Shown here: piece after piece, positions 9,940 through 21,880 of the stretch
How positions within the stretch are numbered: position 1 is the stretch's first letter
Layout of the letters: each line of letters begins with the position of its first letter
Origin: Prionace glauca
Lineage: Eukaryota > Chordata > Chondrichthyes > Carcharhiniformes > Carcharhinidae
Reading direction: 5' to 3'
Assembly: GCA_037974335.1 (NCBI GenBank)
Contig: CM075760.1
Span: forward strand, 46,081,638-46,145,637
Length of the DNA stretch: 64,000 nt
Notes under the pieces: generated by a model
What the model was told of the DNA's origin: nothing
Databases searched by the model: none
What the model saw: the letters and a program-made list of their open reading frames with translations, nothing else
Made by a program: the position numbers and the translations under genes

Positions 9940-10620
9940 TGTCTCTCTGCCTCGTTTTGTGTTTGTGCCTTTCTCTTTCTCTCTGTCACTCTTTCTCTGT
10001 GCCTCTTTCTCTCTCTCTCTCGATGTTACTCTTTGTATTTTTCTGTCTCTCCGCCTCTCCCCCACTCTCCCTCTCCCAACCCTTCTCTCTCTCTCTCCTG
10101 TCCCCGTCAGCCCCACTCTCTGTCCCCCTTTTGAGTCTCCCTTTCCTTCTGCCTACCTCGACCTGCCTCTTTTTCTTGTTGTTTCCACTGTGCTCATTAA
10201 GCCTCACTCTTTCCCATTTGCACCCGCTGTCTGTCTCTATATCTGTGTTTCTCTTTGTCTCTGGCTATTTCCCTCTGCCTCACGTTCTGCCCCCCATTTC
10301 CCCTTCATCTTCCTTTCACTCTCTTATTACAACCTCCAAACTGTCTTCCTCTGTCTCCTTTCTCATTCCCTGTATATCACCCTCGCCGTTTTCTCTACTC
10401 CCTATCCCTGTCTCTCTCACTCTGTGAGAATCTCTGTCTGTCTCTGTTCTTTCTCTCTGTCTGCACCTATTCGAACATCTTTCAAATCTTGTTGTTATCC
10501 ATGCCTTTGTGCCTCTCCCTCTCTCTGCCAATCTCTATCACTCTCACTGTTGCTTACACTGCCCCCCTTCTCTGTCTCCCTCTCACTTTTTCTCTCTGTG
10601 TGTATGTGTGTTTGTAATTA
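9940..10620. repeat. CT-rich low-complexity tract
   Basis: Degenerate (CTCT/CTGT)n with TCTCTGTCTC motifs. It lies just 3' of the GPCR stop codon on the minus strand, so its sense strand would be GA-rich and could form part of a 3'UTR. The long open frames on the plus strand are composition artefacts. Confidence 0.8.
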
Positions 10621-10705
10621 TTTCTGTCTCCGTGATGCTGTTTTGTTGTTTACAATGTGAACGCTTAACATGAAGAATCATGGACCTTGTGGTTGTAGTT
10701 TCCTC

Positions 10706-11607
10706 TCAGGGTGTATTGAGATGAAGAATTGCAGTAAAGGGGTATTTCAGAAGATCTTTTAGCTGCTGTCTAAAGTGAGTCTGTGTCACAGCATAAATGG
10801 CGGTGTTTGTGCAGCAACTTGTGAGTTGTAGCATAAAACCCAATTCCATAACAAAAAGATGTAACCTCATCGACTGATAGCCCAAGCCATACATCCGACT
10901 CCATGTTGAATAAAACATTAATGCCGACCATAAGACGATGAAATTCGCTGAGATAACAAACAGTAAAATGATGGATTTCCTTCGACTCTCCATCTCTGGG
11001 TCACTAGGATTTTCCCCACCACTGTGAGCCCGGAGTCTCCTGCGGGCTCTGCTGCTCACTAAAATGTGTCTGACAGTGAGAGCATTGAGGAGCAGAATCA
11101 GGGCGAATGGGACACACGGGGTTAGAATGTTGTGGAGGAACTCGATTGTTCCCCAGACCAGAGAATCCACAACATCCCATGAGAAGCGACAAAACCAGGG
11201 ATTGTTCGCCAGCCCATATCCATTTAATAACATAAAATACCAGAAAATGTTCTTTAAAAAGCTCAGCACTGTCACTGTTCCCAGAACCACAGCCGCTGAT
11301 TTCTCAGTGCAATATTTACTTTTCAGCTTGGGGCAGCAAATGGCCACAAATCGATCAAAGGTGAAAGTGACGGTGAACCAGACAGAACAGTCAGTGGCTG
11401 CATAAAGCAGGACGGCGTGGATGTTACACACGGGGAACGACATCAGGAAATAAAAGTGTTCCCAATAAACAATGGGAATCTGTCTCAATATCAGGTCGAG
11501 GATAATGACCAACAGATCCCCCACTGACATGGCCACCAGGTAACGAGTGACAAATTTGGACAGACCACAGTTTCTGCTCATCAACGTCACAATTGTGATT
11601 ATGTTCA
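10706..11607 (-). CDS. GPR139-like G-protein-coupled receptor, exon 2
   Basis: The exon starts after an acceptor (TTCCTGATAG) and supplies 299 residues plus stop, covering most of TM1 through TM7. Visible features: TM1 end NIITIVTLMSRNCGLSK, TM2 YLVAMSVGDLLVI, TM3 with FDRFVAICC (a DRF form of the DRY motif), the TM3-ECL2 cysteine pair (FPVCNI and FCRF), TM5-ICL3 LNALTVRHILVSSRARR, TM6 SIILLFVISANFIVLW and TM7 TNTAIYAVTQ in place of NPxxY, then a helix-8 HFRQQLKDLLKY. The layout and the NCGLSK, RHILVSSRARR and MESRRKSIILLF motifs are those of the GPR139/GPR142-like group expanded in sharks. GPR139 in mammals responds to aromatic amino acids; ligand here is unknown. The gene has two exons split inside TM1; exon 1 is at 14.70-14.88 kb with a matching phase. 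Confidence 0.88.
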
Positions 11608-11749
11608 CTATCAGGAAGGAAATAAAGAATAAAATTAGACATGAATCAGGGGAATAAATTACCATTTAGACTGCAGATGGAACTTTTAAAAAAAAAAATG
11701 TGCACACACACTGAACCAGTTAAATCTTTCTTTTTATATGATCCAGCAC

Positions 11750-11915
11750 ATCGTTTGGAAAGTGAGACGAAAGTGGAACATCTGGAGGAAATCCAGGCAG
11801 ACACGGGGAGAAGGTCCAAACTCGACACAGACAGTGACCCGAGCCTGGAATTGAACCCAGGTTCCTGATGCTGAGTCAGCAGTGCTAACCAGAGTGTCAC
11901 TATGATATTCCATGG
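11750..11915 (-). mobile_element. SINE fragment (minus)
   Basis: CTGGAGGAAATCCAGGCAGACACGGGGAGAAGGTCC...GAATTGAACCCAGGTTCC...CAGCAGTGCTAACC is the reverse complement of the tRNA-like head (B-box-like GGTTCAATTCC) and middle of the common SINE. It lies in the GPCR intron. Confidence 0.8.
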
Positions 11916-12529
11916 CAGGTACAAAATGCTATTCATTTTGGAAAGCGTTTTCCGGGGGTCCTCAACATTTACCCTCACTTAGCTGCGAGTAAATAGTTTT
12001 GGTACCTTGTGGGGAATTTGGAGAGTGAGAAGGCTGTGTGGGTAATCCTGACAGATAATTCAGAGTGGAGTCCTGTACGTAGTAATCTGTCGTCTTTCAA
12101 ACAGCTTACTGAAAACTCGTGCAGCAGAGCTGGTACCAAACAGTGCTGGTTTCACCCTTTCCTCTAGACACTACCAGCAGTTGGCAGAGAGAGATCCCAA
12201 TGCCTCGGCAGCTCAGAATCTCTATTATGTTTACACAGGACTGTATCCTGGAGAGGAGACCACAGCATTGTGTCCGCTCTTTGTACAACACGGGAAGAAA
12301 TCGTAATCTCACACTCGAATGGCACAGAACACAACGACAAGGGTTTGATTTCAAAGCTTCCTGGTTCAGTGTATAGCTACTGTCCATAGTGCCCAGTGTA
12401 TTTGCTGCTGCCCCACTGTGGTCTACTGGAGAAGTGAAGCTCAATGATTCCTCTCTCAGTGGGATAGTTGCTGGTCTATGCACCGTAAGAAAAGTTCAAA
12501 CCAAGGCCGCTATCAAACAAAAACCAAGC
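11916..12529. other. GPCR intron without recognisable features
   Basis: I see nothing in this stretch beyond ordinary intron sequence. Confidence 0.35.
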
Positions 12530-12830
12530 AACCTGCCTCAGTAGTTATTGCCCAGTGACACTTATATCCAATATTATATGATGCAGCAAAAGATTTGCTA
12601 TGGCATGAATCAATTCCAGCCTCCCAGATTGCTTGGATCTGCTACAATTCACCTATCTCTGCAATAGGTCCACAGATGACATCGCCCTGGCCCTACATTC
12701 AATATTGTAACAATGACTCCTGTTTATTGACAACAGCTCAGCCTTTAACACCATTATTCCAATGAAACTCATCGACAAAGTCTATGGCCTGGGGCTAGGC
12801 CTCTACCTCTGCAATTTGATCCTGTGGGAC
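12530..12830 (+). mobile_element. LINE reverse-transcriptase fragment of a second family
   Basis: Plus-strand text decodes, with breaks, to SxxAFNTIIPMKLIDKxYGLGLGxxLCN, preceded by a decayed 'STDDAIALALH'-like stretch. That is the palm of a fish-type non-LTR RT (family pattern FIDYSSAFNTIIP...LCNWILDFLT), different from the CR1/L2-like copies elsewhere in the window. Short and dead. Confidence 0.6.
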
Positions 12831-13489
12831 AGCAATAAATAAGGACAGTTAGGGGGTGGGGTGTGGTGAACTGTCCCATATGGAGCACAGTCTGCAGTTT
12901 TAAAATAAAATCCAAAGTTACAAGAGGTTGCCCCCCTTTTTATTTCAGTGTAACTCTGATCTGATGTAAGCGATTGAAATCAGTTTGCCAGATGATAGCA
13001 GGCACAGTAAAATTCTCCAGTGGAATAGGCCTTCTGGACTATTGCCAGGTAAACACCTAAATCAGGGGCGCAACAAGTCCGATATTAACCTCCCACCCCC
13101 TCACGATCCACCCCCCAGCCCACGCTCTAATCCATTACTATTTAAAACTCTGTCTCCTCAAATTTAAGAAATCCCAGCATCCACCACACTGAGGTAATGA
13201 ATGCAACAGATTCACCACCCATTGAGAGAATTAATCTCTCTCCATGTCTGTCTTGATCCTGACGATTTCAAGTGTTCGGGCCCCGCTTCTGGATGTACTC
13301 CTGGCTCAGCACTGGTGGATCTGCCCTGAAGACAGTTGTGTTTTCTTTATACATATAATACTAATGACGTATCAGCAACCTTGGACGCAGATTGGCATGA
13401 GCTTGGCAACAATACTAGCTTCAAATAGATCCCTTGTAGCTGTGTTTTTTTATTTAAATTCATCAGCTGGCACAATGCAAAACCATGAT

Positions 13490-14315
13490 GTGGAAATGCC
13501 AGCGTTGGACTGGGGTAAGTACAGTAAGAAGTCCCACAACACCAGGTTAAAACTCAACAGGTTTATTTGGCAGCAGAAGCTTTTGGAGAGCTGCCCCTTC
13601 ATCAGGTGATTGGAAGTTCTGTTCACAAACAGGGCATATAAAGGCACAAACTCAATTTACAAAATAATGGTTGGAATGTGAGTTTTTAGAGATAATCAAG
13701 TCTTAAAGATACAGACAATGTGGGTAGAGAGAGGGCCAAACACAGATTAAAGAGATGTGTATTGTCTCCAGTCAGGGCAGGTAGTGAGATTTCGCAAACC
13801 CAGGTTGTCGATCACCATGTTTTCTTCCAGTTGGGGCATTCTTCAGCAGTCATGGACATCCGGCCTCTGATCTTCAGGTAAGCATTCTCCAAGGCGGCCT
13901 TCATGACACACGACAGTGCAGGTTCGCTGAACAGAGACTGATAGCCAAGTCCCGCACAACAGAGGACGGCCTCAACTGGGCTCTTGTGTTGATGTCACAT
14001 TATCTGTAACCCCCACGTCTTGCCTGGGCTTGCAAAATCTCACTAACTGTCCTGGCTGGAGACAGTACACACCTCTTTAACCTTTGCTTAACCCTCTCTC
14101 CACTCACATTGTCTGTATCTTTCAGGCTTGCTTACCTGGAAAGGCTCACATTCCAACCATTATTTTGTTAATTGAGTTTGTGTCTTTACATGTCCTATTT
14201 TTGAACACAGCTCCTCGCTCGCCTGAAGAAAGAACAACATTCCAAAAGCCAATGGTGCCAAATAAACCTGTTGGATTTTAACCTGGTGTTGTGAGATTTC
14301 GGACTGTGCTGACCA
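13490..14315 (+). mobile_element. Penelope-like element remnant with ~280-bp inverted termini
   Basis: 13.50-13.80 kb and 14.04-14.31 kb are long inverted repeats of each other (both contain the ACAACACCAGGTTAAA / AACAGGTTTATTTGG text in opposite orientation). Between them the plus strand keeps a piece of the C-terminal end of a GIY-YIG-type protein (ASDLQVSILQGGLHDTRQ, then AEQRLIAK, ending MSHYL). This agrees with vertebrate Penelope-like retroelements, which end in a GIY-YIG endonuclease. Most of the reverse-transcriptase region is missing. An old, non-functional fossil inside the GPCR intron. Confidence 0.68.
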
Positions 14316-14700
14316 CAATGCAAAACCTGTCATGCCAATTACCAAGGCAACCCCTATGTTTTTGGCCTCTGTAATAATTGTCACAACTTAAAGTTTCTGT
14401 GTATTCAGCAATTTAAACATCTCAGCGTCAAACAATAACACATTTTTAAGAGATTGCACACCTTTCCCCCCTCCTACCGGTTTTCACAATTCTTTTTCAT
14501 CTTCCTAAACATCCTTTACATCTTTACAAACTAAACTCCACAACACAGGCAACACTAACATAATGATCTGCGCTTTGTAGATGTGATAACTCAATAAGGA
14601 CGCAGACCACAAGCATCAGTTGCAAACAGGGTAGAGCAGACGGCAAGAGTGGCAGAGTTAAACACGGGCTACATTATTAATAATCAGTGGAGAAACTTAC

Positions 14701-14875
14701 CGGGGACACCAACAATAGCCAGGATTGGATAGTAAAAGTATCGAATCAGTTTCAATACGTATTCAACACGCTTAGTTGTAGACGGCCAACCTTGAGACAG
14801 CAAGTAAAGTACCGAGTATAAACTCCTCTCAGTTGTTGTAACATTCAGATCACTGCCCCTCAGATGCTGATCCAT
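14701..14875 (-). CDS. GPR139-like G-protein-coupled receptor, exon 1
   Basis: Encodes the extracellular N-terminus and the start of TM1: MDQHLRGSDLNVTTT (one N-glycosylation sequon), then VLKLIRYFYYPILAIVGVP, ending at a perfect GTAAGT donor. The one leftover G joins TG of exon 2 to give Val, so the protein runs ...IVGVP-VNIITIVT..., a normal GPCR TM1. I chose the ATG at 14875 because it gives a 358-residue protein, near the usual length. The frame is open further upstream (to an ATG at 15097), which would add 74 residues unlike the family. The intron is about 3.1 kb and carries a SINE, a LINE piece and a Penelope-like element. Confidence 0.82.
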
Positions 14876-15399
14876 TGTGGGAACGTCCAGATCTACCTTT
14901 CCTGGATACACCTCCATTGCAGAAAGCTTGCAATTTCTCTCTCCCAATGTCGATACCTCGACTCCCTCTCTGTGGAGCCGCTTATCACTGACACTCCCAA
15001 TGACACCGTGCAGAACTCCTTTATGAAGCCTGGATGGGAATGCTCCAGAGACACGATTAGGACTGGTTGAATTAATTCCGACATTAATTACAGTCACTGA
15101 ACAAACAGGTTAATATTTTTCATTCAAAACATATTTTTGACCATGCATCACAGAATACGTCTGTGTCTGTGTGAGCGTTCCTGATGGAAGGAATTTTGGA
15201 AATGCCGGGAGGGTTGACCAGTATCTTTCAATGTTGCTGGGATATGGGATTGTGACAAAGAAACGAACACATTATGCAAAAGTCCCCCCAGCCTGTCCGT
15301 AAGGGAAAACATTTTAAACCTGGAAATGTAGAGCTCTCAGCATCGCATCAGTGAAAGAAATGGGGAAAGTCTGAACCCAAAATCTTGGAGAAATTAACT

Positions 15400-16395
15400 T
15401 GTGACTTCCAGCACCATGGGTGGGTCCATTGTGATTTGTCATTTATATTAATGATTTGGATGAGAATTTAGGAGGCATGGTTACTAAGTTTTCAGTTGAC
15501 ACCAAGATTGGTGGCATAGTGGATAGTGAAAAAAAGGTTATCTCTAATTGTATGGGATCTTGATCAATTGGGCCAGTGGATTGATGTATGACAGATGGAG
15601 TTAATTTTGATGAATGCGAGGTGATGCATTTGATAGATCGAACCAGGGCAGCACTTACTTAATGCTAAGGCATTGGGGACGGTTCGAGAACCAAGAAATC
15701 TGGGGGAGTACATGTTCATAGCTCCTTGAAAGTGGAGTCATAGTTGGGCAGAGTTGTGAGGAATGAAATCAGCATTCTTGGTTTCCTTGGTCAGAACAGC
15801 GAATAAAGGAGTTGGGACAACTTGTTGAAGTTGTACAAGACATTGGTAAGGCCACACTCGGAATACTCTGTACAGCTCTGGTCACCCTGTTACAGGAAGG
15901 ATATTATTAAACTACAAAGAGTTCAGAAAATATTCACTAGGAGGGTATAGGGACTTGATTGTTTGTGTTTTAAGGAGAAACGTGATAGACTGGAACTTTT
16001 TCCCGGCTGTGTAGAAAGCCTAGGGGTGACCTTATGGAGGTCTACAAAAAAATGAGGGGCACAGATCAGCTAGATAGTCAATATCTTTTCCCAAAAGTAA
16101 GGGAGTCTAAAACTCGAGGGAATAGGCCGAAGGTGAGAGGAGAAGATGCAAATGGGTCTGGATGGGCAATTGTTTCACACACAGGTTAGTGAGTGCCTGG
16201 AAAAGGTGCCAGAGGGAGTAGAGGTGTGTACAGTTTTGACAGTGAAAAAACGTGATGTCAGTTAGATGGATAAGATAGATGAAAATGGGTCAAATGCCGG
16301 CAATTGGGATTAGCTTCGCGGTGGATGAAAAAAGGCAGCATGGACAAGTTGGGCCGAAGGGCCTGTTTCCATACTGTAAACCTCAATGACTCTAT
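15400..16395 (+). mobile_element. Long decayed LINE 3' region
   Basis: Contains 'TATATTAATGATTTGGATGA' (IND LD), a decayed FADDTK site (AAGTTTTCAGTTGACACCAAGATTGG), TTGTACAAGACATTGGTAAGGCCACACT and the tail GGGCCGAAGGGCCTGTTTCC...CTCAATGACTCTATGA. That is the order palm, thumb, C-terminal domain, 3'UTR of a CR1/L2-like LINE. Every frame is broken. It lies upstream of the GPCR start. Confidence 0.75.
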
Positions 16396-16544
16396 GATTT
16401 TTCGGCCGTGTTTGTTCCAATGCCAGAAAATCCCCGCCTGAGGTCATCGGACTTTTATATGATCTGGGTCTCGCCTGCCATGGGAATCATAATGGGCGGG
16501 ATAGGACAATTCCATCCCGTGTTAATCAGGAGCAATCCGTGTTT

Positions 16545-16675
16545 ATATCATAGAATCATAGAATTCCAACCGTGCAGGAGGAAGTTATTTGGCCCATCGG
16601 GCCTGCACCAGTCCAAATGGGCCACAATAGTCCCAGCCAGACCCTATCCCATAACCCTCTGGAAGCCTCCTTCTC
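16545..16675 (-). mobile_element. SINE/LINE 3'-end fragment (minus)
   Basis: ATCATAGAATCATAGAATTCCAACCGTGCAGGAGGAAG and GGCCCATCGGGCCTGCACC are the reverse complement of the tail shared by several SINE copies here. Confidence 0.65.
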
Positions 16676-16995
16676 CCTCAGACACCCACTCAGCCTCTTT
16701 CAATCTCAGACACCTCAATCAGCCCTGCCCACCCTCAGCACCCCACCCACACCAGTCCCCCCCAGACTCCTCACTCACCCGCCTCACCCTCAAAACCCCT
16801 CTCAACTCTGTCCCTCTCAGATCCCCACTCAGCCACTTCCTCCTTAGGCTCCTCACACAACCACCCACACCATCAGAACCCAACTCAACCCCTCACCACT
16901 TAGACAGCCCACTCAGTTCCACTCCCACCTCAGCCACTCCTGTCAGCCCCCTCCCCCTACAAATCCCTCGCTACTCAGCCCCCCTTCAGGCCTAA
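16676..16995. repeat. C-rich degenerate minisatellite (CACTCAGCC / CTCAGAC...)
   Basis: Roughly 23-bp units of the type CTCAGACACCCACTCAGCCTC, heavily varied. The plus-strand open frame over it is a composition artefact. Confidence 0.65.
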
Positions 16996-17760
16996 GGCTT
17001 GGCAGTGTCCATGACACTGTCCACTTGTACTGACACCTGTATTTCGCGCCTTGCTCCTGCGCGGAGAGTTGAGGAGGTTTATTTGCCTCGTGAGTTTGAT
17101 ATTGTGTGTAGTTAAAGACAGTATTGGGCTCTTCAAATTATCCCATAACACTAGTCACAATTTGGAAATTGGTCATCGATAATGTGCTTATGTGAAATAC
17201 ACCTCAGTCTCTTGCTTCACCTCATGGTTTGCACCTCTGCTCTGTATGTGTTCTCTATCTAGCTTGTGGTATGCCTGCCTTGAAATTGTTTCATCGGACA
17301 ATGTACAGAGATTCGTTCTCTCAATCCACGCTGTATCGACTCTGATAATGTTTTTAAGGGGCAGTGTAAAGGGAACTATTTCCTGCCTAGCTCTGTCCTG
17401 CATCGGCCTCTGATGAAGCAGGGCCTTTGCTGTTTAGAATTATCTGAAACTTGTCAGTGACGGACTAGTTTATGAATGAAATCACCGATGTCTCCTCATT
17501 GTTCATTCATTCTGTCTGGATTTTATGACAAAAAGGCAGAGATGAAGGTGTTTTTACACGGGTGGATCACTGGGTGGCGCTTTGGCTCTTTCACGGATGG
17601 ACCTTGAGTTCAGTCACATCCCAGACATGACTGGGGGGACATGCCTGTCTGGGAAAGTGGGAGAGCGGGTGGGGTTGGGGGAAACCCTATAATAGGGAAA
17701 TGGAACGAAGTTGGTGGGTCTTAGACAACGGAATTAAGCCAAGCCAGAGATGGTTAAATT

Positions 17761-17777
17761 TTTATTCAATGTTTATT
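17761..17777 (-). promoter_or_regulatory. Poly(A) signals of the membrane IgM transcript
   Basis: Two AATAAA hexamers on the minus strand (17772-17777 and 17761-17766) lie about 450 bp after the TM2 stop. They are the expected end of the membrane-form mRNA, whose 3'UTR is about 18224-17750. Confidence 0.6.
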
Positions 17778-18223
17778 TTAAAAATTCAGAGAACATTTTA
17801 AAACGATATTTTTAAGTTAGAAAAGTGAACACAACGATCGAACATTACATTGAAAATAGAACACATGCACAGGGAATCCGTCAATATTTGGACATCCGTT
17901 ACATGCACCAAAAATAGAAAACAGGACATTAATCGGAAGAGGAATTCACAAATGTGAATAAGAAATAAAACAAGTTTCTTATTTACACATGAAATTTGAA
18001 CTGTGTGGAAACTATTAACCATAATTACATTATATCAAAAATGCCTCATACAATTTACACTGAAAACTGAAATAAAATCTAAGGTAGCCTCAGTTACAGA
18101 TTCAGAATGAGAAGCTGGGAGAATTTTACTGATACAGTCACCGAGAGCTGATATTGTAGTTGAGCCGTACAGAGATCTTTATAATCAGCTGAGGGAAATC
18201 TTCAGCATCCAAAGTTCAACCCA

Positions 18224-18232
18224 TCATTTGAT
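18224..18232 (-). CDS. IGHM: IgM membrane exon TM2 (last residues)
   Basis: After a TATTTTACAG acceptor the exon reads ATC AAA TGA: Ile-Lys-stop. With TM1 ending ...TLVK this makes a VKIK cytoplasmic tail, against KVK in mammalian mu. Both exons are in phase 0 at this junction. The rest of the exon is 3'UTR. Confidence 0.75.
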   Translation of the reverse strand: MK

Positions 18233-18364
18233 CTGTAAAATAGAGACAATATTGAAGCAGATGTATCTGATGCGGGACATTAATGTTTTTAATCAGTGAA
18301 ACAATGAGAGATTTTTCAAATCCATTCTGCCAGTTTGAAATGTGAGTGAATTGAATCATCTCAC

Positions 18365-18492
18365 CTTCACCAGAGTGACGGCAGTGCTGTAGAAAATGCT
18401 CAGGAAGAACAGGACGATGAATGTGGAAGCGGTTGTCCAGATGTTGCTGTTATCATCCTCACTGTCTTCAATCCAGATGCGGTCGGTGGGGT
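18365..18492 (-). CDS. IGHM: IgM membrane exon TM1
   Basis: 128 nt between a CTGTCCCCCAG acceptor and a GTGAGATG donor. With G from the CH4 internal donor it reads [19 protein letters not shown], an acidic extracellular linker, then the transmembrane helix [23 protein letters not shown]. The helix keeps the antigen-receptor motif of mammalian mu (AST-F-V-F--S-FYST-VTL), which pairs with CD79 (Ig-alpha/beta). It lies 3.4 kb 3' of CH4, and the intervening intron holds a long TG tract. Confidence 0.9.
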
Positions 18493-19059
18493 CTGGGGGA
18501 CAGAGACCAGGAAATGGAATTAGATTACTTTATTTATCCAGGGAATCTCATTGTTTTCTTTTCCCTGTTCTCCTTCATGAACTGTTCATTCATTCTCATG
18601 TCTAATTTTCAATGTATATCTCCTGTTAAATTCAGGACACTCAGTAACAGATCTCCATAACTATTTTCACACCTGATCCTTATTGGTATTCCTTGGAGAG
18701 TCCATGTCAGAAAGCACTGAAGGTGTTTTCTTGAGAATCAGTTCATTTTGAACTATTTGCCACGAACCCTTATTGAAGAATGTTTTGACTGATATAGAGG
18801 AACATTCCCCTGTCAATGATTGTTTCCACAGATGGTGACTGATCTGTAAACTATGAATGCTGCTGTTTAAGATCTGGGATGTAATTTCCAATCTTTGCTT
18901 ATTTACAGTGGAAACGTTTAGTAAATCATGAGCTTAATTCAGTTTCTCAACGTGTTTGGCGGTGTTTTGAGAATTGGGATAGTTCTCGGTGTGTATGTCC
19001 ATTCAAATTCACACTTAAATTTTACTTTCATCATTTACCTGCCGTTTATATTTAAGATT

Positions 19060-20810
19060 GTGTGTGTGTGTCTGTGTGCGTGTGTGTATGTGTGAGACTG
19101 TGTGTGTGTGTGTGTGTGTGTGTGAACACTTCCTGAGCTGCATTAATCTTTGGTCCTGAGTTAATCTGTGTGTATGAGGGATTCATTTGTCTGTGTTTGT
19201 TGATTTGTGTAGTTGTGCGTCTGTGTGTATAATTTATTCTTCAGACATTGTAGATAATTTGTATAATTTGTATAATTTATTCTTCAGACATTGTGGATAT
19301 ATGACTATTATTGTGTGAAGTCTCTGTATATTTATTAATGCCACTCTTAACGTGTGCTCGTGTTTCTGCCTATTTCAATGTGTGAATTTCTGTCACTCGA
19401 GTAATGTTTCCTTCCCTTTCTGTGTGTGTCTGGTCTGTTAACATGTTAGTGCATGTAAATCCGTGTTGATAGTTATTTATAACAATGTGTCAGCATATAC
19501 CTGTGTTTCCATGTGTAGTATTGTGTCCCGTGGTGTTCTGTTCTGTATGAGCATGTGAATGTTTGCATCCACATGTTTGTGTGAAAAAGTTTTGCTCTCT
19601 GTTCCTCTATATGCAGTGTGTTAATATTGTTACACGTATTTCCCTGTATAAGTGATAATGTGTATAACATTGTGGGTCTCTATATCAGTATTCATTTCAG
19701 CGAGAACGTGTGAGAATATGCATTTGTTTGAGTGTGTGTATCTGTTTGTGTATGTTTTAGACCTGCATGCATGTTATCTGTCCGTATTGTGTGTACACAT
19801 GTATGTGTTTGTGTTTGTGTCTGTGTACGTAGTCACGTATGTTTAGGTAAGTGTGTACTTGTGTGTTTGTATGTGGTTCTGCATGCGTTTGTACATATTT
19901 GATAAGTTGTGTGCATGTTTTGTTTTGTGCCTTCTTGTACAAGTCCGTGTCTGTGTGTGCGGGTGTCTGCCCCCTTGTGCAGGCATGTGTGTGTATGTGT
20001 GTTTGTGTGTGTGTGTGTGTGTGCATGATGCGTGTGGGACAGAGAGAGCGAAAGAGAAAGGGAGAGAGAGTATTTGTGTATGCATGTATTTTTGTTTGTA
20101 TGTGTGTGGTCCATTAGTGTATTTGTGGGATACTTGTTTGAGTTCGTTTGTGCGTATATTGTGTGTTCTGATCCGTGAATGTGCATTTGTATTTCTGAAT
20201 GTATCTGTGTTTTTGTTGTGTATGTATTTGAGTGTATTGTATATTTGTGAGATTCTGTCTCTGTATTTGAATGTGCCTGTCTATATTTCTGTGTGTGGGA
20301 GTATGTGCATGCGTTTGTGTGTGTATATTAACATTCTGTATTCGTGTGCATATGTATGAGTATGTGTATTTGTGCAATTGTGTCCATGTGTCTGTGTGTG
20401 TGTATGCGTGTGTGTGTGTGTATGTGTGTATGAGTGTGTGAATGAATGTGTGAGTGTGTATGTGTCTGTATGTGTGAGTGTGTGTATGTGAGAGTGTGTA
20501 GTGTGTGTGTGAGTGTGTGTGAGAGTGAGTGTGTGCATGCGTGTGTGTTTGTGTGTGTGTGAGTGTGTGAATGAGTGTGTGTGAGTGTGTAGTGTGTCTG
20601 TATGTGTGAGTGTGTGTGTGTATGTGTGTGTGAGTGTGTGTGTGAGAGATGAGTGTGTGTGTGATTGTGTGTGAACGTATAGTGTGTGTAGTGTGTGTTT
20701 GTGCAGTGTGTGTAGTGTGTGAGTGTGTGAGAGTGAGTGTATGAGTGTGTGAGCGTGTGTGTGAGTGTGTGAGTGTGTGAGTGTGGGTGTGTACGCCTAT
20801 GTATGTATGT
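19060..20810. repeat. Long (TG)n-derived low-complexity tract
   Basis: Degenerate TGTG/TGAGTGTG sequence of about 1.7 kb, densest at 20.38-20.80 kb. It lies in the CH4-TM1 intron, so the sense strand is (CA)n. Open frames such as the HTHTHTH proteins are artefacts. Confidence 0.9.
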
Positions 20811-20829
20811 ATAATTGTGACAGTTTTGG

Positions 20830-21880
20830 GCAGTTTTATCAGTGTGTGTATTTTTTTAACTGTTGCTCCAAGTTTCACCGACCATAGTGAAGTGAATATG
20901 ATCCAGACAACCCGAATAATGGAACATATTTTCAATATTTTGCTGTAGAAATGTATTTTATGTGAGGGGCACAGTGATATCAGGAGAGAGAATGAAATAA
21001 TTGATTGATGTATCTCAGAGATCTCAGGGACAGAACAGTTAAATCCCGGGGAGGAATCTATGACTTGTTTAAATTTGTATTCTGGGAAATCAATGCCAGT
21101 ACATGATTAACAGAAACAAGAGTGTTGAGACACTTTAAAATTGTGTTGCATTCATATAGATATATTTCAATGATTAAGTTAATGATACTTCAAAATCTGT
21201 AGCAACGAAACCGGAAACTAATTTGTACTGTTGGCAACTGGGTCCTTTTAGTAGAGAACTGTTCCCTTCCAAACACGGGTAAGGGAGGAGAGTGAGCTCA
21301 GAGTTTCCCTCTCCCTACCCGGTGATACAATGTCCCTGATGGTTCTAACCACTGAGGAGGTAGAGGTGAATGGATTAAATAATGACATTCCTCCTCTTTT
21401 CATTGAGGAAATTTTGGGACATGGATTAGCTCCTCCCCTCTCTTTGCTGGGTTAGTGGGAATCCAGGATGTTAACAATTTCACTCTCCCTCAATCCTATG
21501 GGGGGAATATTTCTCCGTGATTTTTGTGTGTGACCCTCACTTCAGTTCCCAGTGGGTGCGGTGCAGCAGCTTAAAGAGGTGATCAATGAGAGAAACAGGG
21601 ACACAGAGATCTAAATGTTGTGTTTGTGTGTCAGACATGTTAAAAATGTCGGCGTGTTTTCCCCTCAGCGGGAGGAAAGTCAGTGAAGATATTTTGCAGA
21701 ATCCTGTAATGGATGTGCTCTACTCTATCCCTGACCCAGTGTCTATCTCCGCTGGGAGCACTGGTTCAACAATGTTGGGTCCGAGACATGAAAATATCTG
21801 ACTCAAAATCAAAGATATGGAAGTAAAACTGAAAAACAACCAATTAAACAATTGGGTATTTCATTGATCGTTAGAGGAAA
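20830..21880. other. CH4-TM1 intron, no recognisable features
   Basis: Ordinary AT-rich intron sequence downstream of the secretory poly(A) signals. I see no exon or named repeat. Confidence 0.4.

Noticed and set aside
9914-10660. 248-residue plus-strand open frame rich in Ser, Leu and Cys
   Set aside because: It is a translation of CT-rich low-complexity DNA, in the 3' flank of the GPCR gene.
11608-11665. ATG at 11665 as the GPCR start (single-exon model)
   Set aside because: The first ~19 residues are intron read-through; a consensus acceptor at 11608 and the TM1-matching exon at 14.7 kb give a better gene with correct phase.
19757-20935. Long HTHTHT-type and VCVCVC-type open frames
   Set aside because: Translations of the degenerate TG/CA tract in the CH4-TM1 intron.
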